64,000 nt of DNA from Delphinus delphis (GCF_949987515.2 NC_082694.2:40685951-40749950); one strand, 5' to 3'; shown: positions 11,078 to 22,574, counted from the stretch's first letter. Notes: generated from the sequence alone by a model not told the origin. Made by a program: numbers and translations.

Positions 11078-11545
11078 CTGGGTTGAATAGTGTTCCCCAA
11101 AACTCATGTCCACCAGAACCTCGGAATGTGCCCTTGTTTGGAAATAGGGTCTTTGTAGATGTAATTAATTAAATTAAGATGAGATCATACTGGATTAGAG
11201 TGGTCCCTAAATCCAATATGACTGGTGTCCTTATAAGAAGAAGGGAGAACACCCAGATCCAGAGACACACACACACAGAGAAGACAGCCATACGAAGATG
11301 GAGGTGGAAATTGGAGTGACGTAGCTATGAGACAAGGAATGCTAATGATTTCCAGCAACCACTAGAAGCTAGAAGATGCAAAGAAGGATTCTTCCCTAGA
11401 GGCTTTAGAGGAAGATAACCCTGCTGACCCCTTGATTTAGGACTTCTGGCCCCTAGAACTGTGAGATAATAAACTTTCGTTGTTTTAGCCATCACGTTTG
11501 TAGTAATCTGTTACTGCAGACCCAGGTAAATAATACAGTTAACTG
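11078..11545 (+). mobile_element. ERVL-MaLR solo LTR (MLT1/MST-like)
   Basis: The LTR begins near 'tgggttgaatagtgttcccc', carries 'aatatgactggtgtcctta', 'taagaagaagg', and the MaLR 3' signature 'aggacttctggcccctagaa', 'actgtgagataataaactttc' with the polyadenylation-type AATAAA. It ends near 'aggtaaataatacag'. No internal viral sequence is present, so it is a solo LTR. The subfamily was not assigned. Confidence 0.8.
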
Positions 11546-12480
11546 TAATATATTACAGTTATTGAAATAAACTCTGAATACCAGCATTGTGTCACTTCTT
11601 AGTGGTTATTTTAATTTCTTAAGATAACTGTCCCCATGCAGTTTGATAAGAACAATATTAACAGGCAACCAAGAGCTGGGGTCATTTCTGTTTTTGCTTT
11701 CATTGAATAAATAATAAACTTGAATTGCTTGACTCCCTCCAATTAAAAAATTATTAATTAATTGCATTTTGTTTCAAAAATAGAAATTATGAAACACCAA
11801 TTTTAAAAAGTAACTACAAGCTTTGGATTTTAGATTTGTGTGCTACTACTTTTTGTATGATATTTGAAATAAAATTTTATGGCCCAGTCTAATTGGCTAA
11901 ATGTTAGCCTGTACCCACAAATCACGAAGAACCCTTAGGATGAAAAACTGATTTCGGTTCTTGCCAGAATTTCTCCATCTCCACATCATAATTTTGAGCC
12001 CAGTTCTGACCAAGTCACCTTCCCGGATTGTACTCCCGTTATAACTTCTTAAACACACACATTTATAATATGCATAACCTCCTCCCCGCTTTTGAGTAAA
12101 AATGCCTAAGGTGAAGAAGAAGAATCTAAGCTATCTTCTGACGGTTTCAAGGTATATACAGACATAGATATGTTTTTAAAAAGTAAGCCGTTTTCTGTCG
12201 AACAGATACTGAAACTCTTCATGCCTCCAACACCTTTCCTGTAGCATCTTAACTCACAATGAAGCCTCTTTCCCGACATCCTTTTCTAATGTGGTGATAA
12301 GGTCTTATGTGAGAAGCTGGGGTTACAATTTTGCTCTCTTTGCTCTTAGGTTGTTTGCCAGGAGGCCAGTTTTACAAATTTTAATTTCATGGTCCTTAGG
12401 ATTTGCCAAAGGTCCTCTCCAGCCCACCTTGGACTCACTATCACTAAAGTGTAAGCAGGGAGTGGAGAGAGTTAACACAG
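11546..12480. other. AT-rich unique sequence
   Basis: No gene or confident repeat was seen. A palindromic AT-rich patch 'attaaaaaattattaattaat' lies near 11,745. Confidence 0.4.
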
Positions 12481-12486
12481 CTAGCA

Positions 12487-12690
12487 TCTTTTGAGAGTCT
12501 GCTATTTGCCAGACACTGTGCTAAGGTCTCTACCTATTTATCTCATTTATTTCTCATCTTGGAGCGAGGCATTAGCATCCCCCTTTACAGATGAGACAAC
12601 CGAGGCTTAGAGAGGTGAAGTGATTTGGCCAATAGGAGCTCATAGCTAGTAAGTAGCTATGGCATAATTAGAAGCTGGCTTTTTCTGAAA
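12487..12690 (-). mobile_element. MIR SINE
   Basis: Reverse MIR features are clear: 'tatttgccagacactgtgct', 'ttacagatgagacaaccgag', 'gcttagagaggtgaagtga' and 'tagctagtaagtagctatgg'. Confidence 0.88.
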
Positions 12691-12813
12691 CGGCTGGGCT
12701 TTCAATTTTTTCGTTTTGCTTCCTGTGTGCAGTTATTAAACCCCTGAAGGTGATAAATGGATTATCTAGGAAAAATTTTAAACAGTCAAAAATTAAAATA
12801 CCACACACAGATA

Positions 12814-13277
12814 CAGACATATCTCATTTTATTGCACTGCACAGACATTTCGGTTTTTTACAATTTTGTGGCAACCCTGTATCGGGCAAGTCTATCGGCG
12901 CCATTTTTCCAACAGCAATTGCTCACTTCATGTCTCTGTGTCACATTTTGGTCATTCTTGCAATATTTTAAACTTTTTCATTATTATTATATTTGCTATG
13001 GTAATCTGTGCTCAGTGATCTTTGGTGTTACTACTATGACTTGCCGAAGGCTCAGATGATGGTTAGCATTTTTAGTAATAAATTTAAAAAAATTAAGGTA
13101 TGTAACTTGTTTTTCTCAATGTAATGCTAATGCACACTTAATAGACTACCGTATAGTGTGAACATAACGTTTATATGCACTGGGAAACCAGAAGATTCAT
13201 GTGACTCCCTTTATGGTGATATTTGCTTTATTGTGGTGGTCTGGAATCGAACTTGCAGTATCTCCAAGGTATGCCAG
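12814..13277 (+). mobile_element. Tigger1-type DNA transposon, internally deleted
   Basis: The left part holds the Tigger1 5' region ('ttgtggcaaccctgtatcgg', 'caagtctatcggcgccattt') and the right part the 3' region ('gaaggctcagatgatggtta', 'gcactgggaaaccagaagat', 'ttattgtggtggtctggaat'). The two are joined near 13,037, removing the whole pogo-type transposase gene. TA dinucleotides flank both ends (12,812-12,813 and 13,278-13,279), as expected for this superfamily. The strand is given by the orientation of the lost transposase. It could only have moved with enzyme supplied by another copy. Confidence 0.88.
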
Positions 13278-13329
13278 TATTGCATAGGCAAGAAATTGAA
13301 TGGTACGACATATTTTTAGGTTTTTAACA

Positions 13330-13582
13330 GGACAGGGCATGGCTGATCTTACTGTATTCACTTGTGGATATGCAGAGGTCCGTGGATCAGCTGGGTCGTT
13401 CTGACGATCTTGGCTGAGCTTCCTTACATGTCCAGGGAAGGCTGGCTGTTGACTAGTCTAGGATCTCCTCAACATGATTGCCTGGAGCAACATGGCACTG
13501 TTTCATATGTGTCTTATCCTACAGCAGAATGGCAGGCAGGTTCTCCTGCTGATGACAGGGGACAAAAATAAGCGAGTCCAAT
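13330..13582 (+). repeat. Left half of an old unclassified repeat
   Basis: The stretch 'ggatcagctgggtcgttctgacgatcttggc' and 'ttatcctacagcagaatggc' resembles a widespread ancient eutherian repeat that I cannot name with confidence. The text is interrupted at 13,582 by an L1 and appears to resume at 15,661 with 'agcaagtccaatcccacaag'. Boundaries are approximate. Confidence 0.35.
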
Positions 13583-13844
13583 GTCAAGAAGCTTTTTCCC
13601 TATATTTTTTTCTAGGGGTCTTATGGTTTCAGGACTTACATTCAAGTCTTTAATCCATTTCAAGTTAATTTTTGTGAGTGCTGTAATAAAAGAGGCCAGT
13701 TTCATTCTTTTGTATGTGGATATCCAGTTTTCTCAACACGATTTATTGGAGAGACTATCTTTCCCCTTTGTGTGTTCTTGGAGTCCCTATCAACAATTAA
13801 TTGCATGTATATGCATAGGTTTATTTCTGGGCTCTCTATTCTTT

Positions 13845-13916
13845 TTTTTTATTCCAGTGGCATACTGTTTTGATTACCATTTTTTTATTCCAGTGCCATA
13901 ATGTTTTGATTGCCAT
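13845..13916 (+). repeat. 36-bp tandem duplication inside L1
   Basis: Two neighbouring copies of about 36 bases, each T-run plus 'attccagtg.cata.tgtttt' and 'gatt.ccat', lie at 13,845-13,880 and 13,881-13,916. L1 normally has this segment once. The copies differ at about five positions. Confidence 0.8.
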
Positions 13917-14658
13917 AGCTTTGTAATATACTTTGATATCAGAAAATGTGATGCATCCAGCTTTGTTCTTTTTTCTCCAGATTTCTTTGGCTATTTGGAA
14001 ACTTTTGTGGTTCCATACAAATTCTAGGATAGTTTTTTTCTATTTCTGTGATAATTCCATTGGAATTTTGATAGAGATTGCATTGAACCTGTATATCACT
14101 TTGGGTAGTATGGTCATTTTCATAATATTCTTCCAATCCAAGAACATGGGATATTTTTTCATTTGTGTATTTTTCAGTTTCTTTTATCAGTGTCTTATAG
14201 TTTTCAGATCTTTCACCTCTTTGGTTAAATTCTGATTTCTTGGAAAAAACAGCAAAAGCACAGCAACAAAAGCTAAAATAAATAAGGGACTATAGCAAGG
14301 GACTATGTCTAGCAAAGGAAACAATCAAAAAATTGGAAAGGCAACCTACAAAATGGGAGAAAATTTCTCCAAACCATCCATCTGCTAAGAATTTAATATC
14401 CAAACATATAATGACCCATTCAACTCAATAAGAAAAAAGCAAATGATCAAATTAAAGATGGGCAAAGAACCTGAATAGACATTTTTCCAAAGAAGACATA
14501 CAAATGGCCAATACGTAAAAGTTGCTCAACATCATTAACCATTAAGGAAATGCAAATTAAAGCCAAAATCACCTCACACCTGTTAGGATGGCTATTATCA
14601 AAAAGACAAGAGAAAACAAATTTTGGTGAGGATGTGGTGCAAAGGGAACCTTATACAC

Positions 14659-14928
14659 CAGGAATCCTCAACCCCTGGGCCACAGACTGGTACCAGTCCA
14701 TGGCCTGTTAGGAACCAGGCCGTACAGCAGGAGGTGAGTGGCAGGCAAGCAAGCGAAGCTTCATCTGCCGCTCCCCATGTCTCCCCATCCCTCACATTAC
14801 CACCTGAACCACTGCTCGCATTACCACCTGAACCATCCCCCCTGCCCACCTCCCCACTGCCCTCTGTCCATGGAAAAATTGTCCTGCACAAAACCGGCCC
14901 CTGGTGCCAGAAAGGTTGAGGACTGCTG
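14659..14928 (+). mobile_element. MER1-like hAT MITE with intact TSD
   Basis: The element begins 'caggaatcctcaacccctgg' and ends 'gaaaggttgaggactgctg'. The termini are inverted repeats matching at 13 of the first 15 positions. It contains 'ccatggcctgttaggaacca' and 'gcaggaggtgagtggcag', typical of MER1/Charlie3-related MITEs. A perfect 8-bp target duplication, ttatacac, lies at 14,651-14,658 and 14,929-14,936, and the L1 sequence resumes directly after it. A 17-base unit 'cattaccacctgaacca' is duplicated at 14,795 and 14,819. The central part of the family is missing. Confidence 0.92.
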
Positions 14929-15660
14929 TTATACACTGTTGGTGAGAATGTAAATTGGTACAACCATTATGGAAAAGGGTATGGAAGTTCCTCAAAACAT
15001 TAAAGATAGAACTATCACATGATCCAGCAATCCTACTTCCTGATATATATCCAAAGGAAATGAAAAAAAAAAAGGATATCAAGGAGATATATATGTACTT
15101 CCGTTATTCACAATAGCCAAGAATATATAATGGAATATTATAAAGACAAAGCAAAGAAGAAAATCCTGCCATTCGTGGAAACATGGATGAGCCTGGAGGG
15201 CATTATGGTAAATGAAATAAGCCAGACAGAGAAAGACAAATACTGTGTGGTATCACTTATATTGTGGAATCTAAAAAAAAAAAATTTAAAGCTGATTTCA
15301 TACAAACAGAGGTAGATGACGGTTGCCAGGAGCTGGGTAAAAAGAAAATGGGGAGATGTAGGTCAAAGGGCACAAACTTTCAGTGTGAGAAGAATAAGTT
15401 CTGAGGATCTAATGTACAGCATGGGGACTATAGTTAGTAATATGGTATTGTATATTTGAAAGTTGCTGGGAGTAGGTCTTAAGCATTCTCACCTCACACA
15501 CAAGAGTTAACTATGTGGGATGATGGATGTGTTCATTATCTTGATCTTGGTAATCATTCTGTAATGTGTATGCATATCAAATCATCATGTTGTATAATTT
15601 AAATATATACAAGTGTAATTGGTTGATTTTTCCTCAGTAAAATTGGGGGAAAAAAGAGTG

Positions 15661-15870
15661 AGCAAGTCCAATCCCACAAGCCTTCTCAAGCCTCTGTTTG
15701 CTTTATATTTGTGATTACCCTTTTGGCCAAGGAAGTCACATGGCTAGGCTCAGTCAGTGTGGGAGAATACTCCAAGGTCACATGCAAAGTTCATAGTTAC
15801 AGGGAGGAGTAAATAATGGGAGTAATTAATCAACCACTGAAGCTTTCGCACAAGCAATGGGGTACTTTAA
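15661..15870 (+). repeat. Right half of the old unclassified repeat
   Basis: The words 'agcaagtccaatcccacaag', 'cttttggccaaggaagtcac' and 'atggctaggctcagtcag' look like the continuation of the element broken at 13,582. The family was not identified and the right boundary is uncertain. Confidence 0.35.
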
Positions 15871-15936
15871 GGAACTCAGTCTCAGTGTTACTCCAATCTC
15901 AGACCCTGTAATGCAGGCTGAATAAATGCTTTATCC

Positions 15937-15966
15937 ATGAATGAATGAATAAATGAATGCATGAAC
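15937..15966 (+). repeat. (GAAT)n tetranucleotide tract
   Basis: Short run of GAAT/AAAT units. It follows 'gctgaataaatgctttatcc', which could be the end of an L2 element, because L2 ends in a similar tetramer. Confidence 0.7.
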
Positions 15967-18195
15967 AACAACCCTGCTCTAAAGTAGGCTGGGGCATCTT
16001 GCTACGTTTTGGAGGAAAAAGTCTGCTTACTTTAGTCTATAAACATAAGGAAGGATAACCATGTTCTATTCCTAAACAGGTTTTGTTTTCTCTTTCAGAA
16101 AAATTCCTATTCTTAATAAGTCAATGTGATTCCTGGGCACTATTTATGTTAGAATAAGATGGAAACACCCCAACAAAACAGTAAAAGAATACTCAGGGGA
16201 AGGTAACAGATCAAATTGTTGAACCCACGGTGGAGTTTAGACTGATGCTTCACTGGATTAGCTCTGCTCCCCTCAGGCAATTATATGGGGCTTGTAACAC
16301 TTCTTCAGTTCTACACTCATTGTCATAACAAACCTCTGGTTTCACTGTCTCTCGCACTGTTTTCTCTAAGATTTACCATATGAGAACAACAAACACTAAA
16401 TAGAACAAGTATTTCTGCTGAGTTAAAGCTCAGCCACTCAGCTCACATTTTCACGGATCTATCTTGGTGTCTATATAGCTTCCCATCTAAAAATCTATAT
16501 TTCTTTCCAACAGTAGTTATCGCATCTGTCTGGCTCTAGCCTAATCCTATATTTTTTAGCAGCACGGAAAGAAGGTGGGAATAGAAGTAGTCCGTAAATT
16601 TGGCTGGAAACATGTCGTTCAGTATGTTGCCTTTGTAGAAATAAAAAGAGTATTTTGAGCCTGCTATAAAACACGGTTATGATGGTTTGAAAAGAAGCGA
16701 CAAAGTTGTGTTCTACTTGGAGATACATGAGATGGAGCTAACGAAAGGAATCTGAAGTTTTGACCTTTAAAAAAAGTGTTATTATATTAGCATCTTTCCA
16801 AGAATGGGGTGGCTTAGGTCACACTAATCTTAGAGTTTCAATGCCAGGGAATAGACGGAAAGCCCTCTTCCCTGCCAAGTTGTGCTTAAAGTTTTGATCC
16901 TTGGGAGTCCGCAGTCATGTGTGATAAATAGCAATCAGCAGCTTCACTCTGGACTCCGTAGCCTGCCCATGGGCTCTCATGCCGCCCACAGAGCTGCTCT
17001 GGAGGCAAATGATGCACTTTTAAGTAGCACATTAATATTAAAAAGAGTTCAGCGAGCAGATCAAGGACAAAGCCATTCATTCCTTCATAGGAATTTAAGC
17101 CTCTTGTAAAACGCCTGTCACTTCCTCATACGTGCCAGATTGCCCTGGTCTCTTAAAATAGATTCAGCCCACATGCACGGCGATTCACACATGTGGTAGC
17201 ATTGAACGGTGACAATGCCCTGAAAACACAGAAGGGTGCCTGGCAGTAGGTGACCAATGTAGGAAAGAATATCCATGGAAAGAAAATATTTCTTTTGCTT
17301 AAATAAATATACCAGCACTTTTCTTCAGAGGCCATTTTGTCATCATAAACAAGGCTCCTGTTGCTTGAATTTCAGTGTTCCTTTTCTCCTGGGAAAGTGG
17401 AGGAAAAACCCAAAAAACTATCCGTACATTTCCCTCAACCTACCTCCTATCCTCCTTTACAATCTTCTCAGTAGTTTTTCTTCTTTGACCATGGTTCAGA
17501 AGCAGAAAGCAGGCTCTAACTTAGATCTTGCCCTTTGATGTCTTGGGGTAAAATTCCCCAGAATCTATAAAATGTCAGCACTGGCCTACCAAAGAGTGTT
17601 GGCTTTCTGTCAACAGAAATTGTCTCTCACACCTCTGTGCTTGTTGATGGAATAAATATGAAAAAGAATGTTACATGTAAAAGTCGTGTACGTTTAAAAC
17701 ACTCTATGCAAACTAGATATTAATTTGAAGGCTATTACCAGAGATCCTCTCTCTACTGCTTCAAGGAATGTGGGAAAGAAAGATAAGATGATCGATAGAA
17801 AGAGAAGCCTCACACAGGTGAAGGTCTCCAAAAGCGGACCCTGAACAAAGTTTGGGTGTAAGATGTTTGTTAGGGATCAAAGAAGGGGGTAAGAAGCAGA
17901 ATTAGGCAGAGAAAGAAGTCTAACCGCTCTACAGATCCAACAAATCCATGGCTCCCCCAGGAAGGAGTTCTGGAGAGAAACTTGCCTGTCAGTGTCTCCA
18001 CCCTGGGCCAAAATGGCCAGGTCTTGATGCCCTCACTTCACTGGGTCAGTGGTATGAGATGCCACCAGAGGGGGCGGGACATCAAACAAGTTGGTCTCAT
18101 CAGCTAAGCAGTCTGCTCACTGCACCCCCTGCAGTGGTCAGCAAGTCCTTCTTTGAAGGGTCCTCTGGGCAGCTCCTCTCCAGACACCAGCAACA
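15967..18195. other. Unique sequence, some CNE-like
   Basis: No exon was recognised. The parts at about 16,490-16,740 and 16,880-17,110 are unique, balanced in composition and contain homeodomain-like words ('cacattaatatt', 'tgtgataaatagcaatcag'), which may mark conserved non-coding DNA. The segment 17,820-18,190 could be a diverged LTR leading into the next MaLR piece but I cannot name it. Confidence 0.35.
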
Positions 18196-18199
18196 TGCA

Positions 18200-18402
18200 T
18201 ACACAGAGGAAAAACCATGTGAGGACACAGCAAGAAGGCAGCCATCTGCAAGCCAAGAAGAGAGGCCTCAGAAGAAAACTTCCCTGCCGACACCTTCATC
18301 TTGGACTTCTAGCCTCCAGAACTTTTGGAAAATAGATTGTTGTCATTTAAGCCACCCAGTCTGTGGTATTTTGTTTTGGCAGCCCTAGAAAGCCAAGGCA
18401 GT
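18200..18402 (+). mobile_element. ERVL-MaLR LTR, 3' half
   Basis: It has the MaLR signature: 'ccatgtgaggacacagcaag', 'aaggcagccatctgcaagcc', 'atcttggacttctagcctcc', 'ttaagccacccagtctgtgg' and 'ggcagccctagaaagccaag'. The 5' half is absent or unrecognisable. The 146-residue ORF ending here is coincidental. Confidence 0.85.
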
Positions 18403-20212
18403 CTTCATCCTCCAGGGTGGTATTATACAGATTGTGTGTTACAGTGAAAGCCAATCACAGACCAGTTAAACATTTATCAGCAAGTAGGCCAAGAGCTGTC
18501 ATTCAGTGTGTGTTACAAGCTGAAGGACTATGGTCTCCTTTATATGGTTGCTTGAAAGGATCACGAGATGTAGATGAGACATCGATTGGTTGGCAGGATT
18601 CAGCTATATTTCTAGTTGGAGACAGACAACAAAAATCCTCCAGTCAGAGAATATTGTATGGTCTCAGTGTCCCATTACAATGGCTGGAGGCCTTAGAGGT
18701 TAGAGTCTATACTCTATGTTCTGTTCACGAAAGTGTGAAAATACTGTAGAGTGTTTCTAGCTAATCTGTATGTCCTGAACACTGCTTATACTAATTATGA
18801 GAAAAATTTTAACATCTATTATGCTGATTGTAACTTACACGTGTCAATGTAAGTTTATTAATTATAACAAATGTACCACTCTGGTGAGAGATGTTTATAA
18901 TGGGGGAAGCTAGGCACGTATGAGAGCAGGGGGTATATGGGAAATCTCTTTTCCTTCCTCTTAATTTTGCTATGAATTTAAAACTGCTCTAAAACATGTG
19001 AGTTTTCAGGGATTAACTCAGTTTTTTTTCCTTACTACGTCTGTGCTCTTACTAACCATCTTTGTTTAGACTAGCTATAGCATTGGTGAGCCTTAATATA
19101 ATCCAAGATATCATTATTTTGAAATCCAAAAATTAATCTTCTTTGGGGATATCTCATTGTCTGAAAACACAACAAGAAATTCGTATACTTTGTGGTCTTG
19201 TTTTGTAATAATATACGCTAAATTTTCCCGTTCTACTTATTGATAAATACTGATAAAGATACACAGATACAGCTATGGATATACAGATATACACATGCCT
19301 ACATATACATATATATGCATATATATATATATAAAATCACACAAACAAAGGTTCTATGAGGTCCTCAGTAATTTTTCAGAATGTAAAGGAGTCCTGAGAC
19401 CAAAAAGTTTAATAACCACGGCTCCCGGCAATGTCTTTTTAGGACACAAACACCATATTTATTTCCAACTTTATGTTTTCTTCCCTTTACCTTGGCTAAA
19501 ATCACAAAGTTACCTTTGACTTAGAATTAAATTGTTCTGGAATGAATAGTATTATGAGGAGACAATCAAGGGGAAAGAAGAACAATGTCTAGGGGAAGCA
19601 TCAAGATAAAAGGAAAGACTATTGAAACTAGTAACTAGTCTACTAGTGAAAGACTGTATAGGCCTGTGATAGATTTCCTCTTGCTTCAAGCGGCTGATTC
19701 TCACTTCTTTATGTCCAGGGCAGGGAAGCACCCTTACCCACAGGACTGCCATGCTAAGTGAAGGGGTAACCCAGTGCTCAGTATGTCCTCACCTATTTTG
19801 CCAAGAGGCAGATGAGCCTTCCTTACTCCTGCTGTGTGATCAAATGGTGTTCAGAAGCCAAGAAACTCTACAGGTGTTTCAACAAAGCAGCAGCATTTAT
19901 AAGATGGCAATGCAAGGTGTCAGGAGACAACTGAATGGCCAACTGCATGCAGTGTAACTGTTTGATAATGAGCAGAAGAGAAGAGGTTTGCCTTCAGCCA
20001 AACTTGGTGAATCTTAGCTTTGGGACCAATATCCTGAACCATCATCCTGTCACAGATGGCCTGTTCTCTGGGAAAAGGAAGGTCCATGGAAGCTCACTGT
20101 ATTTTAGACCTTTAGACCTTAAAGGGCCCAACACTAACCCATTGTGAGGAGTTAAGTATATATGAAGCTGACAGATCAAGTTAAGTTCCCTTTTACCTTC
20201 CTCTGAATTAAG
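18403..20212. other. Unique sequence
   Basis: No gene or confident repeat was seen apart from the AT tract at 19,301. ORFs of 60-130 residues (for example 18,363-18,749 plus) show no recognisable domain. Confidence 0.4.
19301..19333 (+). repeat. (AT)n tract
   Basis: Alternating AT with a few interruptions, preceded by degenerate 'atacagatatacaca' repeats from about 19,255. Confidence 0.9.
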
Positions 20213-20290
20213 CTCTTTTCTCTTTCTCTCTTTTTCCTTCCTTCCCCCCTTCCTCCCTCACCCCTTCTTCTTCTCTCTCTTTCTCATTTT
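20213..20290 (+). repeat. Polypyrimidine tract
   Basis: About 78 bases almost entirely C and T, including 'ccttccttcccccc' and CT repeats. It may be the eroded remnant of a longer microsatellite. Confidence 0.9.
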
Positions 20291-21549
20291 ATATTAAGAA
20301 AAAATGTACTTGGCCAAAAGGCATTTCCCCAAGTGCCAAACATTTGCAGATATTTTCAGATGTAAGCGAAAGACAAAACACAGCAGGTCTAGCTCAGCTG
20401 GGTCTGCTAGCACCATAGCTGTGAAGCAGGAACACCATCACTGGCCACTCAGCTTCCAAATAATAGGGTGATTGTGTGTGTTTTCTTGCTTTCTTCCCAT
20501 TCCCAAATATTCAATAAACAGATGAGTTCTCTTTACTTGCCCATTTCTAATATCCAGCCTTAACTTCCAAAACTGCTGATGCATTGGGACACAAACACTA
20601 GAGTGGCTGCAGAATTCCTAGGGGACATTGGATTCAAACTGATCTGAGCTACCAGCTCATGCCAGCTTGGGCAGGAAGCCAGAGTCGATTCAGTTCCATC
20701 TTATCCCTCCCCCTCAACCTCCAGACTTATCCTGTGTCCTGGATTCTTTACTTCCCCAAACAGACCACATCCATATGATCATCTTTCTGGAACTATGCGG
20801 AGGGCAAGAAGGGTTTGTGAGGGGAAATGGCTGATGGATGAAAATAAAAAGTTATCTCAAGCCCATCCTTTGAATACATGCTAATGTAGTTTTAGCCAAT
20901 TCATCTATGTAAGTTTATTGTGTTAGTGAAACACAGAGATTTTGTTTCCATCCTCTGTACTCGTAGGGCCCTGCCTCCAGGGTTGAAGCTGGAAATCTAT
21001 TTATATTTGGTGAGAATGGCCCCAGGGGCTCTGCTCACTTCCCCAGAAGCCACTTCAGAGTGAAAGAACTGTGACTGGTAGTGCCTCAACTCTGTTCATA
21101 TTTATTCCATCTTCTCCCTCTTAGGTACTGTTTGAGGCCCACCTAGGTCAGACTATATGTTTTAGAAATCCTCACAAGCTTCGTCTGAGCTTCTTATTTC
21201 AAACTGGGGGTAATTCCAATTATCACATTACCAGTAGCTCATAAACATACAGGCCATGACTCACTCAGCTCCCAACTGAATACAAACTTAGGAGTGAAGT
21301 GTTTCTAAAGGTCCCAGATGTTAGTTAGCATTTTCTTCTGTCAAAGGGCAGCAGTGGGGTTGAGGATGCTTATTTTCACCTTCAAATATCAACTTATCTT
21401 CGCCAGTGCCAGGAAACATCTTGTCATTTCTCATTTTTTCATGAACTAAAGGGACAGCAAATTAGTCTACAACATTTGTGAGGGTAAAATCTTTAGTAGT
21501 AGCAGCAGAAGTAGGAATTGTAGGAGTAGCAGTGTTAGTATTAAAAATG
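20291..21549. other. Unique sequence
   Basis: No gene or named repeat was seen. A degenerate 'gtagtagcagcag' trinucleotide patch lies at 21,493-21,540. Confidence 0.4.
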
Positions 21550-21557
21550 ATTATTGG

Positions 21558-21745
21558 GGCTTCCCTGGTGGCGCAGTGGTTGAGAGTCCGCCTGCCGATG
21601 CAGGGGACACGGATTCGTGCCCCGGTCCGGGAAAATCCCACATGCCGCGGAGCGGCTGGGCCCGTGAGCCATGGCCACTGAGCCTGCGCGTCCGGAGCCT
21701 GTGCTCCGCAACGGGAGAGGCCCGCGTACCGCAAAAAAAAAAAAA
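21558..21745 (+). mobile_element. CHR-type SINE, short-tail variant
   Basis: The body closely matches the copies at 10,794 and 24,435. As in the 10,794 copy, 'gagaggcccgcgtaccgc' is continuous, with the 18-base block missing. The target duplication attattgg lies at 21,550-21,557 and 21,746-21,753. The A-tail is nearly pure. Confidence 0.95.
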
Positions 21746-21753
21746 ATTATTGG

Positions 21754-22360
21754 CAGAAACTACCAAAAGCTATTGGTAGCTCTACCTTGCTACTGCTCCC
21801 TCTAAAGGTGAGAAAGCCAAGCATCTCCCTTCCCCAGGTTTCCCTGAAATGAGGGGCTGCCCATGACATGTGAAGAAATCTTTCTGGGATGTTAGGAGGC
21901 CCTAGAGAAACTTTTCTTCCTTCATATAAAAGGACAATGAACGATGAAGCTTATGTGAAACTTTCCCCTTCTACCGCCTTAAATGTTAGGATCCTGGCCA
22001 GAAGTAGAGCTGCGACATTGTGACCATGAAGGACAAATCAAGAAAATGCCAACAGAGACAAATCTAACCTCGAACCTCGTCAAGCCAGCAAGACGACGCC
22101 AGTTACTGCCAAGTTCTGCATTCCTCATCACGTGAGAAAAGCAAATCCAGTGGCCGTCCTGAGGTTTAGCGTTCTGTCTGTGATATGGAGGATACAGGTA
22201 CACACTTTGCAGTGGTGACTGTGGAAATTCTTTTTAAGTCTGAGAATCACATTGTAAACTATAAAATTCTACTAGAATGTAAGAAAGGCATTGTTTGGGG
22301 AGGGTAGTAGATTGGATCATTCATGCTTTTAAATCCCTATCCATAAGTGTTAATTGTGTG
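21754..22360. other. Unique sequence
   Basis: No gene or clear repeat was seen. Confidence 0.4.
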
Positions 22361-22364
22361 TCTA

Positions 22365-22450
22365 ATATTCACTGAGTAATCCTCTAGTTTTTGAAAGTGC
22401 ACAAAGGACCCAGTCCTTAAGGAGTTTACAGTTTATTAAGTGACTCCTTC
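22365..22450 (-). mobile_element. Possible L2 LINE 3' fragment
   Basis: 'acccagtccttaaggagttt', 'acagtttattaagtg' follows the reverse L2 3' UTR pattern 'tccctgccctcaaggagcttacagtctagtg'. It is short and diverged. Confidence 0.4.
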
Positions 22451-22574
22451 ATGAAGTCATCTAATTCCTGATATAACACCATAGAGAATAAAACAAAGAA
22501 TTATTAAATTATTTATTGCTAAATTACAAGATACTGAGTGCTAGTTCTACATAAATTTGAATAATAATCTTTAA

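Larger units (their letters stand above)
13583..15660 (+). mobile_element. Older L1 with 5' inversion, nested hAT
   Basis: From 13,583 to about 14,238 the L1 ORF2 reads on the minus strand (KFPNSQRNLEKKEQSW and WIKDLNVSPETIRPLE motifs). From about 14,239 to 15,660 it reads on the plus strand through ORF2, 3' UTR and A-rich tail. The part next to the inversion ('aaaagcacagcaacaaaagc') is what should follow the inverted segment's inner end, as in twin priming. The target duplication is agcGagtccaat (13,571-13,582) and agcAagtccaat (15,661-15,672). A hAT element interrupts it at 14,659-14,928. Frames are badly broken and the 3' UTR resembles L1M families. Confidence 0.9.

Noticed and set aside
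18060..18080. CTCF-like site 'gccaccagagggggcggg'
   Set aside because: One extra G disrupts the usual core spacing, and a single short motif in possible LTR sequence is not enough.
17948..18388. 146-codon ORF as a gene
   Set aside because: Its C-terminal half reads through a MaLR LTR in no viral frame and the N-terminal half has no known domain.
19301..19333. AT hairpin as an ncRNA or terminator
   Set aside because: Any alternating AT tract is self-complementary; there is no stem-loop beyond the repeat.
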